From Rhizobium sp. RM (lineage in GTDB: Bacteria; Pseudomonadota; Alphaproteobacteria; Rhizobiales; Rhizobiaceae): a stretch of DNA of 64,000 nt. Of the stretch, positions 1-8,825 are shown in pieces. The notes under the pieces are model-generated. The model made no database searches. It was not told the DNA's origin and saw only the letters and a program-made list of their open reading frames with translations. Both the position numbers and the translations under genes were made by a program. The stretch covers positions 248,001 through 312,000 of the forward strand of contig NZ_JACAWV010000003.1 of assembly GCF_013390595.1 (NCBI RefSeq), read 5' to 3'. Within the stretch, counting starts at the first letter, position 1; every line of letters begins with the position of its first letter.

Positions 1-1352
1 ACTTCCCGATCCTCTACGGTTCGGGCCGCGACGGCTGGATGAACGTCAACCCGGAAGGCCCGAAGGATGAAGGCCTTGCTCCGCTGCTCGACCTGGTTCT
101 GAAGCACGTTCCTGAGCCAACCGTTGAAGAAGGTCCGTTCCGTCTGATCGGTACGATCCTTGAAGCCAACCCCTTCCTCGGCCGTATCATCACCGGCCGC
201 ATCGCTTCGGGCTCGATCAAGCCGAACCAGGCCGTGAAGGTTCTCGGTCAGGACGGCAAGACCGTTGAAACTGGCCGTATTTCGAAGATCCTCGCATTCC
301 GCGGCATCGAACGCACCGCCATCGACGAAGCTCATGCGGGCGATATCGTTGCTATTGCCGGCCTTTCCAAGGGTACGGTTGCCGATACGTTCTGTGATCC
401 TTCGGTCAACGAAGCAATGAAGGCGCAGCCGATTGACCCGCCAACGGTCACCATGTCCTTCATCGTCAACGACTCGCCGCTGGCTGGTACGGAAGGCGAC
501 AAGGTAACGTCGCGCGTTATCCGCGATCGTCTGTTCAAGGAAGCCGAAGGCAACGTTGCGCTGAAGATCGAAGAAGCCGAAGGCAAGGATTCGTTCTTCG
601 TTTCGGGGCGCGGCGAATTGCAGCTTGCCGTTCTGATCGAAACCATGCGTCGTGAAGGCTTCGAGCTTGCCGTTTCACGTCCGCGCGTCGTTATGCACAA
701 GGACGAAAATGGTCAGACCATCGAGCCGATCGAAGAAGTCGTTATCGACGTCGATGAAGAGCATTCCGGTGTCGTCGTTCAGAAAATGTCCGAGCGCAAG
801 GCTGAAATGACCGAGCTTCGTCCGTCCGGTGGCAACCGCGTTCGTCTGAAGTTCCTCGCCCCGACGCGTGGTCTGATCGGTTACCAGTCCGAACTCTTGA
901 CCGACACGCGTGGCACGGCGATCATGAACCGCCTGTTCCACGACTACCAGCCCTTCAAGGGTGCGATTGCTGGCCGTGTCAACGGCGTTCTGCTGTCCAA
1001 CGGTTCCGGCGAAGCTGTTGCCTACGCCATGTTCAACCTGGAAGATCGTGGTCCGATGATCATCGAGCCAGGTGAAAAGGTCTATGCCGGCATGATTATC
1101 GGCATTCACACGCGCGACAACGATCTCGAAGTCAACGTGCTGAAGGGCAAGCAGCTCACCAACATCCGTGCCGCTGGCAAGGATGAAGCCGTCAAGCTGA
1201 CGCCGCCGATCCGCATGACGCTCGACCGTGCCCTTTCCTGGATTCAGGACGACGAGCTGATGGAAGTGACGCCGAAGTCGATCCGTCTGCGCAAGATGTT
1301 CCTCGATGCTAACGACCGTAAGCGTTTCGAGAAGGCAAAGCTTGCCGTCTAA
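1..1352 (+). CDS. typA: TypA/BipA ribosome-associated GTPase, C-terminal part (5' end outside window)
   Basis: Translational GTPase of the EF-G/LepA superfamily, which binds ribosomes and supports growth under stress and 50S assembly. The open frame enters from the left edge (codons start at base 3) and reads FPILYGSGRDGWMN, a TypA-typical stretch at the end of the G domain. About 450 of the roughly 610 residues are present. They cover the EF-Tu-like barrel (GTILEANPFLGRIITGRI), the EF-G-like domains (SGRGELQLAVLIETMRREGF) and the TypA-specific C-terminal domain (RGLIGYQSELLTDTRGTAIM). The nucleotide-binding motifs lie outside the window. An internal ATG at base 39 is not the real start. A strong terminator follows. 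Confidence 0.96.
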   Translation, partial: FPILYGSGRDGWMNVNPEGPKDEGLAPLLDLVLKHVPEPTVEEGPFRLIGTILEANPFLGRIITGRIASGSIKPNQAVKVLGQDGKTVETGRISKILAFRGIERTAIDEAHAGDIVAIAGLSKGTVADTFCDPSVNEAMKAQPIDPPTVTMSFIVNDSPLAGTEGDKVTSRVIRDRLFKEAEGNVALKIEEAEGKDSFFVSGRGELQLAVLIETMRREGFELAVSRPRVVMHKDENGQTIEPIEEVVIDVDEEHSGVVVQKMSERKAEMTELRPSGGNRVRLKFLAPTRGLIGYQSELLTDTRGTAIMNRLFHDYQPFKGAIAGRVNGVLLSNGSGEAVAYAMFNLEDRGPMIIEPGEKVYAGMIIGIHTRDNDLEVNVLKGKQLTNIRAAGKDEAVKLTPPIRMTLDRALSWIQDDELMEVTPKSIRLRKMFLDANDRKRFEKAKLAV

Positions 1353-1374
1353 TCGCCGATCGCGACTGATCTTG

Positions 1375-1406
1375 AAAACCCGGCCTTCGTGCCGGGTTTT
1401 TTATTT
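1375..1406 (+). terminator. Rho-independent terminator after typA
   Basis: A 10-bp perfect stem (AAAACCCGGC / GCCGGGTTTT) with a 6-base loop, running into a T-rich tail, 22 bases after the typA stop codon. Confidence 0.9.
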
Positions 1407-1550
1407 GGGGATGAGTCGAAAGCGGCTTGTATTAAAGGTTAAGGATGCGTTAATTTTTTCTGGTCGTCCACATGAATAGGCTGTGGGTAAGCTTGGTGCC
1501 GTTAACCTTTATGGCTGGCAAGTTTCCGCAGTCGGGGCCAGAATCGCGTT

Positions 1551-2057
1551 ATGAAAACGTTATCCATAGATGTTCGCCGTGCCGAAGCGCATGATGCGCG
1601 CGCCATATCAGAGGCGCACCGTCTGTCGTGGCAACAGGCTTATGCCGGGTTGATCCCGCACAAGCCGTTGACGCAGATGCTCGAGCGTCGTGGCGAATTG
1701 TGGTGGAAGAAGGCAACCCGTGGCTCAGCCACGATGCTTGTTGTCGAGGTGGCCGGCGTGGTCGCCGGTTATGCGACGCTGGGCCTTAGCCGCGCGCGCG
1801 GCCTTCCGCATGATGGTGAAGTCTACGAACTTTATCTCCGACCGGAATATCAGGGAATCGGCCTCGGTTCGCTGCTGTTTACCGAGGCGCGCAGACTGCT
1901 GACGTCGCTTGGTTGCCAGGGGATTGTTGTCTGGTGCCTTGAAGACAGTGATGTCGCCAATCGCTTTTTCCGTTCGCATGGCGGGCGTGACATTGCCGAG
2001 GGCATGGAAGATTTCGGCGGCACCTCGTTGCGCAAGATCGGTTTCGTCTGGAACTGA
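1551..2057 (+). CDS. GNAT family N-acetyltransferase
   Basis: A 168-residue single-domain GNAT acetyltransferase. Acetyl-CoA would be the donor; the acceptor cannot be read from sequence. The N-terminal block (RRAEAHDARAISEAHRLSW) matches the first strand and helix of the fold. The motif A region is YELYLRPEYQGIGLGSLLF around residues 92-110, with the pyrophosphate-binding Q101-G-I-G-L-G turn. The C-terminal WCLEDSDVANRFFRSHGGR is the usual motif B with the N-R-F-F-x-x-x-G pattern. It stands alone between the typA terminator and ppa on the same strand, so it probably has its own promoter in the 1407-1550 gap. Confidence 0.88.
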   Translation: MKTLSIDVRRAEAHDARAISEAHRLSWQQAYAGLIPHKPLTQMLERRGELWWKKATRGSATMLVVEVAGVVAGYATLGLSRARGLPHDGEVYELYLRPEYQGIGLGSLLFTEARRLLTSLGCQGIVVWCLEDSDVANRFFRSHGGRDIAEGMEDFGGTSLRKIGFVWN

Positions 2058-2231
2058 GCGAAACGGATGTTGCCGGTGGCTTGCTGCCCTTCCGTTTCAT
2101 TTCCAAAAATCGTGGATAACCTGACAGCGAAGGATGAGGCATTCTGCCTGATCCTTTTAAAGCCATGTTGCAATGCCACGACTTTCCCATTATCGAAAAC
2201 CGAACCCAACCCGTCGAAATGAGGGAAGCGA

Positions 2232-2765
2232 ATGCGTATTGATGCAATCTCCGTAGGCAAGAATCCGCCGGAAGACGTGAATGTTATTGTGGAAGTGCCG
2301 GTTGGCGGTCAGCCGATCAAGTACGAGATGGACAAGGACGCCGGTGCGCTGATCGTTGATCGTTTCCTCTACACGCCAATGACTTATCCGGGTAACTACG
2401 GCTTCGTGCCGCACACCCTGTCTGATGATGGCGATCCGATCGACGTTCTCATCTGCAACACCCGTCCGCTCGTTCCGGGCTGCGTCATCAACGTTCGTCC
2501 GATCGGCGTGATGATCATGGAAGATGACGGTGGCAAGGATGAGAAGATCATCGCGGTGCCGGTGCCGAAGCTGACGCGCCGCTATGACAAGATCGAAAAC
2601 TACACGGATCTGCCGGAAATTACCCTGAAGCAGATCGAGCACTTCTTCGAACACTACAAGGATCTGGAGCCCGGCAAGTGGGTGAAGATCGGCGGCTGGC
2701 AGAACGTCGACGTTGCCAAGAAGCTGATCGTTGAAGCCATCGAGCGCTACAAGACGCAGGGCTGA
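2232..2765 (+). CDS. ppa: Inorganic pyrophosphatase (family I)
   Basis: Soluble Mg-dependent hydrolase turning pyrophosphate into two phosphates, which pulls nucleotide and aminoacyl-tRNA synthesis forward. It is 177 residues, the usual length for bacterial hexameric family I enzymes. The signature DDGDPIDVL carries the three metal-binding aspartates D66, D68 and D71. The upstream block [20 protein letters not shown] is also family-typical. The start is supported by GAGGGAAGCG just ahead of the ATG. It is monocistronic, with a terminator 20-60 bases downstream. Confidence 0.97.
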   Translation: MRIDAISVGKNPPEDVNVIVEVPVGGQPIKYEMDKDAGALIVDRFLYTPMTYPGNYGFVPHTLSDDGDPIDVLICNTRPLVPGCVINVRPIGVMIMEDDGGKDEKIIAVPVPKLTRRYDKIENYTDLPEITLKQIEHFFEHYKDLEPGKWVKIGGWQNVDVAKKLIVEAIERYKTQG

Positions 2766-2788
2766 TTAGCCCAGTTTCTCAAGTGATA

Positions 2789-2827
2789 AAAAAACCTCCG
2801 GCTCGACATCGATCCGGAGGTTTTTTG
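2789..2827 (+). terminator. Rho-independent terminator after ppa
   Basis: Stem AACCTCCGG / CCGGAGGTT with a loop of about a dozen bases and a run of T on the plus side. The A-run upstream also gives a T-tail on the minus strand, so it may also serve the convergent yggT transcript. Confidence 0.88.
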
Positions 2828-2872
2828 TTGTTGGCGCTGAATATCGCGATCAACGCTCTCGGGCACTCTGCT

Positions 2873-3163
2873 TCAGACAAGCGCTGGATAAAGCGTGTTC
2901 CACATGAAGGAGCGGATGAAGAAGATGATCAGCAGCAGGATCACCGGTGAAATGTCTATGCCGCCGAGATTGGGCAGGATGCGACGAATGGGACGCAGAA
3001 CCGGTTCCGTAATGTTGTAAAGGAAGCTGCCGATCGCATTCACGAACTGGTTTCGGGAATTGATGACGTTAAAGGCATAGAGCCAGGAAAAAATAGCACT
3101 GGCAATCAGCACCCATACAAAGAGGTTCAGGGCCAGATCGATTGTCTGAAACAGGGCAAGCAT
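2873..3163 (-). CDS. YggT family integral membrane protein
   Basis: A 96-residue membrane protein with two hydrophobic stretches, one near the N-terminus ([20 protein letters not shown]) and one near the C-terminus ([17 protein letters not shown]). Between them lies the family-typical [11 protein letters not shown] loop. YggT proteins are linked to division-site or membrane organisation and osmotic tolerance in several bacteria; the biochemical role is not settled. The frame opens upstream at 3193, but the ATG at 3163 is preferred because GGAGATATTG lies directly ahead of it and the upstream candidate has no ribosome binding site. It is divergent from the MFS gene. Confidence 0.88.
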   Translation of the reverse strand: MLALFQTIDLALNLFVWVLIASAIFSWLYAFNVINSRNQFVNAIGSFLYNITEPVLRPIRRILPNLGGIDISPVILLLIIFFIRSFMWNTLYPALV

Positions 3164-3298
3164 CAATATCTCCGTGTCTTCGTTGCAAGACATTTAGACA
3201 TTGGCGCGTTAACCGGCAAGTGTTGCCCAAACAGCGCTGGCGATTCTTGTGATATCCTTCTATGGGAAAGCCCTCATATTATCGAGAGCGCTCAGCCG

Positions 3299-4534
3299 AT
3301 GTCACTGATTTCTGCCGAAAACCGTTTCGGCGCATTCCGGCATAGTTCCTACCGTCGTTTCTTCACGGCCCGGTTTTTCGCGGCGTTTGCGTTTCAGATT
3401 GTCAGCGTGTCAGTCGGCTGGCAAATGTATGAGGTAACGGGAAATGCCTTTTACCTCGGTCTGATCGGTCTTTTTCAGTTTTTGCCATCGCTGCTTCTGA
3501 TCCTCGTTACCGGTACGGTCGCCGACAGGCACAATCGCCGGCTCATCATGGCGATTGGTTTCATCGTTGCTGCCGTGTGTGCTGCTGCTTTGCTTGGCCT
3601 GACGCTCACCCATACTTTTGCACCCTGGCCGGTCTTCGCCATCCTGGTGGTAATCGGTATCGAGCGCGCATTCATGGGACCGGCTGTTCAGTCACTCGGA
3701 CCCAATCTTGTCCCGGTTGAAGATCTGCCAAATGCGGTGGCGTGGAATTCGTCGTCCTGGCAGATGGCCTCCATTCTTGGTCCTGTGGTTGGTGGCCTGC
3801 TTTACGGTGTGGGCGCCTCCCTGGCTTACGGGGTGGCATTTTCCCTTTTTGCACTTGCCGCCATTCTTGCTTTTATCATCCGCAAGCCCGAGCAGCGCAG
3901 CCCCGCAAAAGCGGTCAGCCTTGAGAGCATGCTGGCGGGTTTCCGCTTCATTGCGCAGGAGAAGGTGGTTCTCGGCGCGATCTCGCTCGATCTGTTTGCA
4001 GTTCTGCTCGGTGGTGCGGTTGCTCTGATGCCGATTTTCGCCAAGGAAGTGCTGACACTGGGGCCATGGGGACTAGGGCTTCTTCGCGCTGCTCCAGGTA
4101 TCGGAGCGATTGTCGTTGCCGTCATTCTCGCTTTCAAACCGATCCGTCACCACGCGGGCTTGCTGATGTTTGTCGGCGTCGGACTTTTCGGGGTTTCGAC
4201 GGTGGTTTTCGGTCTTTCTGAGACAGCGTGGCTCTCTATCGCGGCGCTGGTTGTCATGGGCGCATCCGATATGGTGTCCGTGTACGTCCGTGAAACACTG
4301 ATCGCGCTTTGGACGCCGGATGAGGTTCGTGGGCGTGTCAACGCCGTCAATTCCGTATTTGTCGGTGCATCCAATGAATTGGGCGAATTCCGCGCCGGTA
4401 CGATGGCACATGTCTTCGGGGCTGTACCGGCGGTCGTCATAGGCGGTGCCGGAACGCTCGCCGTCGCGGTTATTTGGGCGCTCGGTTTTTCCAAGTTGCG
4501 GAAAATCGACAGTCTGGACCTGCCGAAGGATTAA
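3299..4534 (+). CDS. MFS transporter, MFS_3/EntS-like exporter
   Basis: A 411-residue polytopic protein with about twelve hydrophobic helices. The loop 2-3 signature GTVADRHNRRLIM is the MFS motif A. The opening FRHSSYRRFFTARFFAAFAFQIVSVSVGWQ and the A-F-M-G-P-A-V-Q-S segment are typical of the MFS_3 group that includes the enterobactin exporter EntS. The substrate cannot be told; no siderophore genes are nearby. The gene is divergent from yggT and convergent with the amidotransferase gene, ending 15 bases before that gene's stop. Confidence 0.88.
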   Translation: MSLISAENRFGAFRHSSYRRFFTARFFAAFAFQIVSVSVGWQMYEVTGNAFYLGLIGLFQFLPSLLLILVTGTVADRHNRRLIMAIGFIVAAVCAAALLGLTLTHTFAPWPVFAILVVIGIERAFMGPAVQSLGPNLVPVEDLPNAVAWNSSSWQMASILGPVVGGLLYGVGASLAYGVAFSLFALAAILAFIIRKPEQRSPAKAVSLESMLAGFRFIAQEKVVLGAISLDLFAVLLGGAVALMPIFAKEVLTLGPWGLGLLRAAPGIGAIVVAVILAFKPIRHHAGLLMFVGVGLFGVSTVVFGLSETAWLSIAALVVMGASDMVSVYVRETLIALWTPDEVRGRVNAVNSVFVGASNELGEFRAGTMAHVFGAVPAVVIGGAGTLAVAVIWALGFSKLRKIDSLDLPKD

Positions 4535-4549
4535 AAGCGCTTCGCCTCA

Positions 4550-5281
4550 TCAGCGCTGCGGCTTGCCCTCAAAAACCAGGTCGAGGAAGTTGCCGAGCCA
4601 TGCGCGAAGCGGCGTGTCGAACAACATGCGTCCTTCGAGATGCTGACTGCCCACCTGTGCGTTCGGCATGCCGAAACGCTGCGCACCACGCACCACCCAG
4701 CTATGCATCATGGCGCGTGTCAATTCCGCATGGAACTGCAGTCCCCAGGCATTTTTTCCGTAGCGGAAAGCCTGATGCGGATAGGTGTCGCCAGCGGCAA
4801 GCAATTCTGCGCCGCGTGGAAGCTCGAAACCTTCCTTGTGAAAATGATAGACCATTTTCGGCCAGTGCGGCATCAGCAGACGGCCATGTTCCGTGGGATG
4901 CAACGGATACCAGCCGATTTCGACCTTGCCTTCCTTGTCGGCCTCAACCTTGCCGCCCAGATGCTTGGACAACATTTGCGCACCGAGACAGATGCCGAGG
5001 AATGGCTTGTTTTCTTTCAGAGGCACCTTCAGCCAGTCGATTTCGGTCTTTACATAATCATGGTGGTCATTGGCGCTTTGCGGTCCACCGAAGATGACGG
5101 CACCGACATGTTTTTCCAGCGTCGTCGGCAGGTCGTCTCCGAGCGCGGGGCGCCGGATATCGAGCCTGTAGCCTTTTTCCACCAGCATCTGCCCGACGCG
5201 CCCCGGCGTTGAACGCTCCTGATGCAGAACGATGAGGATCGATGGTTGTCTTCTCTGTTGCCGGGAGGGGTCAAACAGCAT
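4550..5281 (-). CDS. Class I glutamine amidotransferase (GMP synthase GATase-like)
   Basis: A free-standing class I glutamine amidotransferase of 243 residues. The nucleophile is C98 in FLGICLGAQML and the catalytic pair is H184/E186 in LQFHAE, so it looks active. No synthetase domain is fused. Relatives include YfeJ/GuaA-like proteins that hydrolyse gamma-glutamyl compounds or supply ammonia to an unknown partner. The frame is open to 5383, but the extra residues overlap the upstream gene; the ATG at 5281 overlaps the TerB-like gene's 3' end by 11 bases, suggesting translational coupling. It is the last gene of the hemC-led unit. Confidence 0.86.
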   Translation of the reverse strand: MLFDPSRQQRRQPSILIVLHQERSTPGRVGQMLVEKGYRLDIRRPALGDDLPTTLEKHVGAVIFGGPQSANDHHDYVKTEIDWLKVPLKENKPFLGICLGAQMLSKHLGGKVEADKEGKVEIGWYPLHPTEHGRLLMPHWPKMVYHFHKEGFELPRGAELLAAGDTYPHQAFRYGKNAWGLQFHAELTRAMMHSWVVRGAQRFGMPNAQVGSQHLEGRMLFDTPLRAWLGNFLDLVFEGKPQR

Positions 5282-5759
5282 CTTCGTCGTTTTCGCTTTC
5301 TTCAGAAGGCAATGACCGCGTGGCTGCCTGCTGACGTTGCAGAACCCTGTCACGAGCAGAAACACCGAGAAGATCGGCAACACGCCAGATCACGTGGTCT
5401 TCCATCTCGCTTCGCTCACCATCAGCGTAAACAATATCCCACAGTATACCAATAAGCTCGATACGCTGATCCTCATCGAGGTGACGGCGGATATCGATTG
5501 TGAAGCGATAATAATCGACGGCTTCCTTGCCTGCCTCCTGCCCCGCAGCAAGCAGGGCGTCGAGTTTTCCGGAGTCCAGGTGATAATAGTCCTGAAGGAT
5601 CTCGCGGAGACGATTCCGCTCGCTCTTTGAAACGGTGCCGTCTGCCTCCATCACCTGAAAACAGAGCGCGGCAACAGCCACTCTCAGATCATCGGGGCTG
5701 AAGTCGTCTGTGTGCGGGCCAACAAGGGTTTGGAAAAACGACTGGATACGGTTGAGCAT
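5271..5759 (-). CDS. TerB-like (tellurite resistance TerB family) protein
   Basis: A 162-residue cytoplasmic, helical, acidic protein. The central part (VAVAALCFQVMEADGTVSKS, then ILWDIVYADGERSEMEDHVI) shows the duplicated acidic helix pattern of the TerB/DjlA fold, which binds metal ions through such acidic segments. A link to tellurite itself is not implied; most single TerB-domain genes have no known function. It starts 16 bases after the hemY stop and overlaps the amidotransferase start, so it is co-transcribed with heme genes. Confidence 0.82.
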   Translation of the reverse strand: MLNRIQSFFQTLVGPHTDDFSPDDLRVAVAALCFQVMEADGTVSKSERNRLREILQDYYHLDSGKLDALLAAGQEAGKEAVDYYRFTIDIRRHLDEDQRIELIGILWDIVYADGERSEMEDHVIWRVADLLGVSARDRVLQRQQAATRSLPSEESENDEDAV

Positions 5760-5775
5760 ATCTGTCCTTGTGCTC

Positions 5776-7392
5776 TCAGAAAAGTTTGAGCCTGGTTTTG
5801 GCTTCCGGTTCGCTGCCCGGTTTTTTCACACCCGGATCATCCGGTGCGCCGCCAAAAAAGGGAACGGGTTCAGCATCGCCGTTGATTGGCGCAGCCGGTG
5901 CAGGCTCTCGCGCCTTTTCTGGTTCCTTTACGGCCACCACAGCGGGTTTGATCTCCACGGTCTCGGGTTGTTTTTGGGTAACCGTAATGTCGTTGTCTTT
6001 GCGCGGCGGCTCATTTTCGACAACACTTCTCGGCGCAGGTTCCGACTTTGCAGGAACCGCTGCCAAAGCATGGTCGATGCCAACGTCTTCGACTGGTCCT
6101 TCGAGCTGGCCGAACGGTGCCTTCCATTCAAACGCATCCAGGCGCCCGGTAACAGGCGAGACTGGAAGCCATTTTTCAGAGACGATGCCGTCTGCAACCC
6201 AGGCCGGATCACGTGGTGCACGCAGTCCCTGCGCCATCCAGTAGCGCACTCGCCCCTGATCACCGGTTTCCGCTTCCTCGATGTCCGCCATCAGCAGGAA
6301 AATGCTTTCCCGTGGCTCGATACGCGCTGCGGCTTCCGCCTTCGTGCGCGCTTTGACAAATTCCTTGGCGTCGAGGGCGGCTTGCGCCACGGCAAACAGC
6401 GACTCGATGTTGTTCGGCTTGAGGCTTTCCAGTCGCTCGGCGCGCTTGAGGCGGTCTATTGCCGTGTCGCCGCTGCGGGCCCGAACGTAGAGTTCGGCGA
6501 TTTGCGGGTGCGGGCTGTTTTTCCAGACAGGCTCAAGAACAGAGGCGGCCTTGCGAAGGTTGTCTTCGCGCAGATAGGATTTCGCCGCGACGAGAGCAGC
6601 GGGAACCAGTGTTTTCGCCAGCTTCAACGCCTGCTTGGCATCGTCTCGAGCGCCAACCGGATCGCTTTCGAGCTTTTCGCCAGCTTTTGCCGTCAAGAGT
6701 ACGGCTTTCAGGCGTTCGGCTTCGCCACGTTCGATGACACCTGCTGCTTTTTGCTGATCGAGAAGACGGATAGCGTCATCCCACTGATTGTTGCGACATT
6801 TGTTTTCCAGTGTCGCCTGCGCTGCCCAGGGCAGATAGGGTGCTTTTTCAGCGGCATCTTCGGCATATTGCAAGGCTGCTTCATGAGCGCCCTGACGCCG
6901 GGCTTCGATGTAGAGACCACGAAGGCCCAATTCGCGTGTTTCAGGGTCCTGCGCCATCGCTTCGAACTTGCGGCGTGCGGCGTCGTATTTCCCTTCGATG
7001 AGGTCTGCCTGTGCTTCAAGCAGATGGATCAAAGGTTCCTGGTCGGCGTTAAGCAGGCCCTGCGTCCGCGCGGTCATCTTGCGGGCCAGAAGCGCGTTGC
7101 CGGCACCAGCTGCAATCAGGCCCGTCGACAAGGCCTGATAGCCGCGATCACGCTTGCGGGCCCTGAAATAACGCCGTGCTGCATTCGGTGAAGTCCAGAT
7201 CGCATTGACGAGCCACCAGACGAGCATGACGACGGCAACGAGGGCTGCGACGATGGATGCCGCAACCATCAGGCTCATCTCAATCAGCTGTCCCTGCCAA
7301 ACGATCGACAGAACGCCAGGTCTGTCTGCCAGCCAGGAAAAACCGAAACCAAGAGCCAGAACGATAGCGACGAAAGTCAGAATTCTGGTCAT
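5776..7392 (-). CDS. hemY: HemY-like membrane TPR protein
   Basis: A 538-residue inner-membrane protein with an N-terminal HemY_N region: one hydrophobic segment at about residues 4-22, a second at about 37-60, then TPR-like helical repeats to about residue 390 and a Pro/Glu/Lys-rich low-complexity tail. HemY of this type (not the Gram-positive protoporphyrinogen oxidase of the same name) is found in proteobacterial hem operons and is thought to scaffold late heme enzymes. The frame is open to 7422, but the ATG at 7392 sits 4 bases after the mic60 stop with GGGGTAAGGG ahead of it and begins directly with the membrane segment, so I chose it. Confidence 0.88.
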   Translation of the reverse strand: MTRILTFVAIVLALGFGFSWLADRPGVLSIVWQGQLIEMSLMVAASIVAALVAVVMLVWWLVNAIWTSPNAARRYFRARKRDRGYQALSTGLIAAGAGNALLARKMTARTQGLLNADQEPLIHLLEAQADLIEGKYDAARRKFEAMAQDPETRELGLRGLYIEARRQGAHEAALQYAEDAAEKAPYLPWAAQATLENKCRNNQWDDAIRLLDQQKAAGVIERGEAERLKAVLLTAKAGEKLESDPVGARDDAKQALKLAKTLVPAALVAAKSYLREDNLRKAASVLEPVWKNSPHPQIAELYVRARSGDTAIDRLKRAERLESLKPNNIESLFAVAQAALDAKEFVKARTKAEAAARIEPRESIFLLMADIEEAETGDQGRVRYWMAQGLRAPRDPAWVADGIVSEKWLPVSPVTGRLDAFEWKAPFGQLEGPVEDVGIDHALAAVPAKSEPAPRSVVENEPPRKDNDITVTQKQPETVEIKPAVVAVKEPEKAREPAPAAPINGDAEPVPFFGGAPDDPGVKKPGSEPEAKTRLKLF

Positions 7393-7396
7393 GCCC

Positions 7397-8752
7397 TTAC
7401 CCCTGTTTGCCAGTGCTGCCAATGGCGCGGTTCAGCGTATCACCCACCAGATTCTCGACGTTAATGCGTGCATCCAGAGATTTCTTGTAGTCGGCGGATA
7501 CGGTTTTGGCCGCATCGGGCAAGGAATCCCATTCAAGCGCTGCGCCCTGAAGATCGCCATTGCGAAGCTTGTTTTCCATACGCGCAATGACGGCATCAGG
7601 GGTCTCTCCCTCGATGTTTCCGACAGGGCGGACCTTGACCAGCGAGAAGGCGCTTTCCGTCAGGCGCTCAACGATCCCCTGATTGGGATCAGGCTGATTG
7701 ATGGCCGACAGCATGGTGTTGGCGACATCGGGGAAATTCCGAAGCAGCTCGGCGCGGGACGGAACGCCTGTCGTGGCGAACGATCGCAAGGACGCAATGG
7801 CCGGGTCATCTGGCGTTACCTTGGCGAGTGTGTCGAGTTCGGTCAGGAAAGGACCGCCACGGTCGATTGCCGCCTTCAACGCAGCCGATGCGATGGCACG
7901 AGCGACTTCGATATCGTCACGTGGTTCGTTGATCTTCGCTTCGGCTTCCCCAAGACGTCGCGTCAGGTCTTCTGTTGCCGAACCCTGCGCCGACGTCTGC
8001 GATTGCAGCGCAGTTTCCAGCGCGGCGATTTTTTCGGACAGCGCAGAAGTATCGGCACTGCCGGCGTTGCCACTTTCAAGGGCCGCGATGCGCTGCTCCA
8101 GGGCAGATGTATCGGTCGTGGCTGCCGGCGTGTTGGCGACCTGCTCGCGCAGGTTGGCAATCTGTGTTTTCAGCGCATTCAGTTCTTCGGCAGAGCTGCT
8201 GGTTCCGGAGAATGGTGGCAGGTAACCGGCATATTGCATGCTGCCCGCCGCAAGAAGGGCAACGAGGCCGCCGACGATACCCGCTGCAATCAAGCCGGAA
8301 TTGTTCGAACGGCCCGGCTCGTCTTTTTTCGGTGGGGGTGTCGTGGCGCCAAAGCTTTTCGTCTCGGGCGACGGCTTCGTCGCTTGTGGTTTTGGCGGCT
8401 CTGGCTTAGCTTGCTCTGGCTTCGGCGCTGCACTCGAAGCCGGTTTGGCAGTGGCCTCCGGCTTAGGCCCTTCTACTTTTACGCCTTCCGTCGTCCCGAC
8501 ATTGGGTTGTGGTTCGATCGGAGTCCTGACCGGTTGATCCCAGATGGGTTTAGGCGCTTCCGATTTGACGTTTTCCGTCCCGGCGGTATCTGCGGGAGCG
8601 TTTTTCGGCGTCTCGGTCTGGTTGGTGGAGACTGAAACCTCCGGCGTCGGTGGGCTTTCCTTGCCGATTTCCGTCACATCCTTTGCGTCCAGATCAATCG
8701 TGACTGGCTCGGCTTTGGACTTGGAGTGGCGTGGCGGCTTTCCCGATACCAT
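7397..8752 (-). CDS. Alphaproteobacterial Mic60/mitofilin-like inner-membrane protein (COG4223)
   Basis: A 451-residue protein whose layout matches bacterial Mic60. It has a cytoplasmic Pro/Lys/Glu-rich N-terminus (about 1-150), a single membrane helix at about 152-177, a coiled-coil stretch at about 185-275 with repeated A-A-L-E-x-x segments, and a C-terminal helical mitofilin-like domain ending LVGDTLNRAIGSTG. Mitochondrial Mic60 shapes cristae junctions, and published work on alphaproteobacterial homologues places them beside hemY in heme operons, as here. The function in this organism (membrane curvature or envelope contact) is inferred from family and context, not from a catalytic motif. 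Confidence 0.85.
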   Translation of the reverse strand: MVSGKPPRHSKSKAEPVTIDLDAKDVTEIGKESPPTPEVSVSTNQTETPKNAPADTAGTENVKSEAPKPIWDQPVRTPIEPQPNVGTTEGVKVEGPKPEATAKPASSAAPKPEQAKPEPPKPQATKPSPETKSFGATTPPPKKDEPGRSNNSGLIAAGIVGGLVALLAAGSMQYAGYLPPFSGTSSSAEELNALKTQIANLREQVANTPAATTDTSALEQRIAALESGNAGSADTSALSEKIAALETALQSQTSAQGSATEDLTRRLGEAEAKINEPRDDIEVARAIASAALKAAIDRGGPFLTELDTLAKVTPDDPAIASLRSFATTGVPSRAELLRNFPDVANTMLSAINQPDPNQGIVERLTESAFSLVKVRPVGNIEGETPDAVIARMENKLRNGDLQGAALEWDSLPDAAKTVSADYKKSLDARINVENLVGDTLNRAIGSTGKQG

Positions 8753-8825
8753 GACAACCTCATTTCTGCCTGCAATAGTCTAAACCTAGTCAGTGATGAC
8801 GGCAAAGGAAAGAGGCGAGAGGGAA

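Noticed and set aside
5710-7191. 493-residue plus-strand frame opposite hemY
   Set aside because: It has low-complexity Phe/Arg/Cys composition and no recognisable domain; hemY on the minus strand has a clear membrane and TPR layout.
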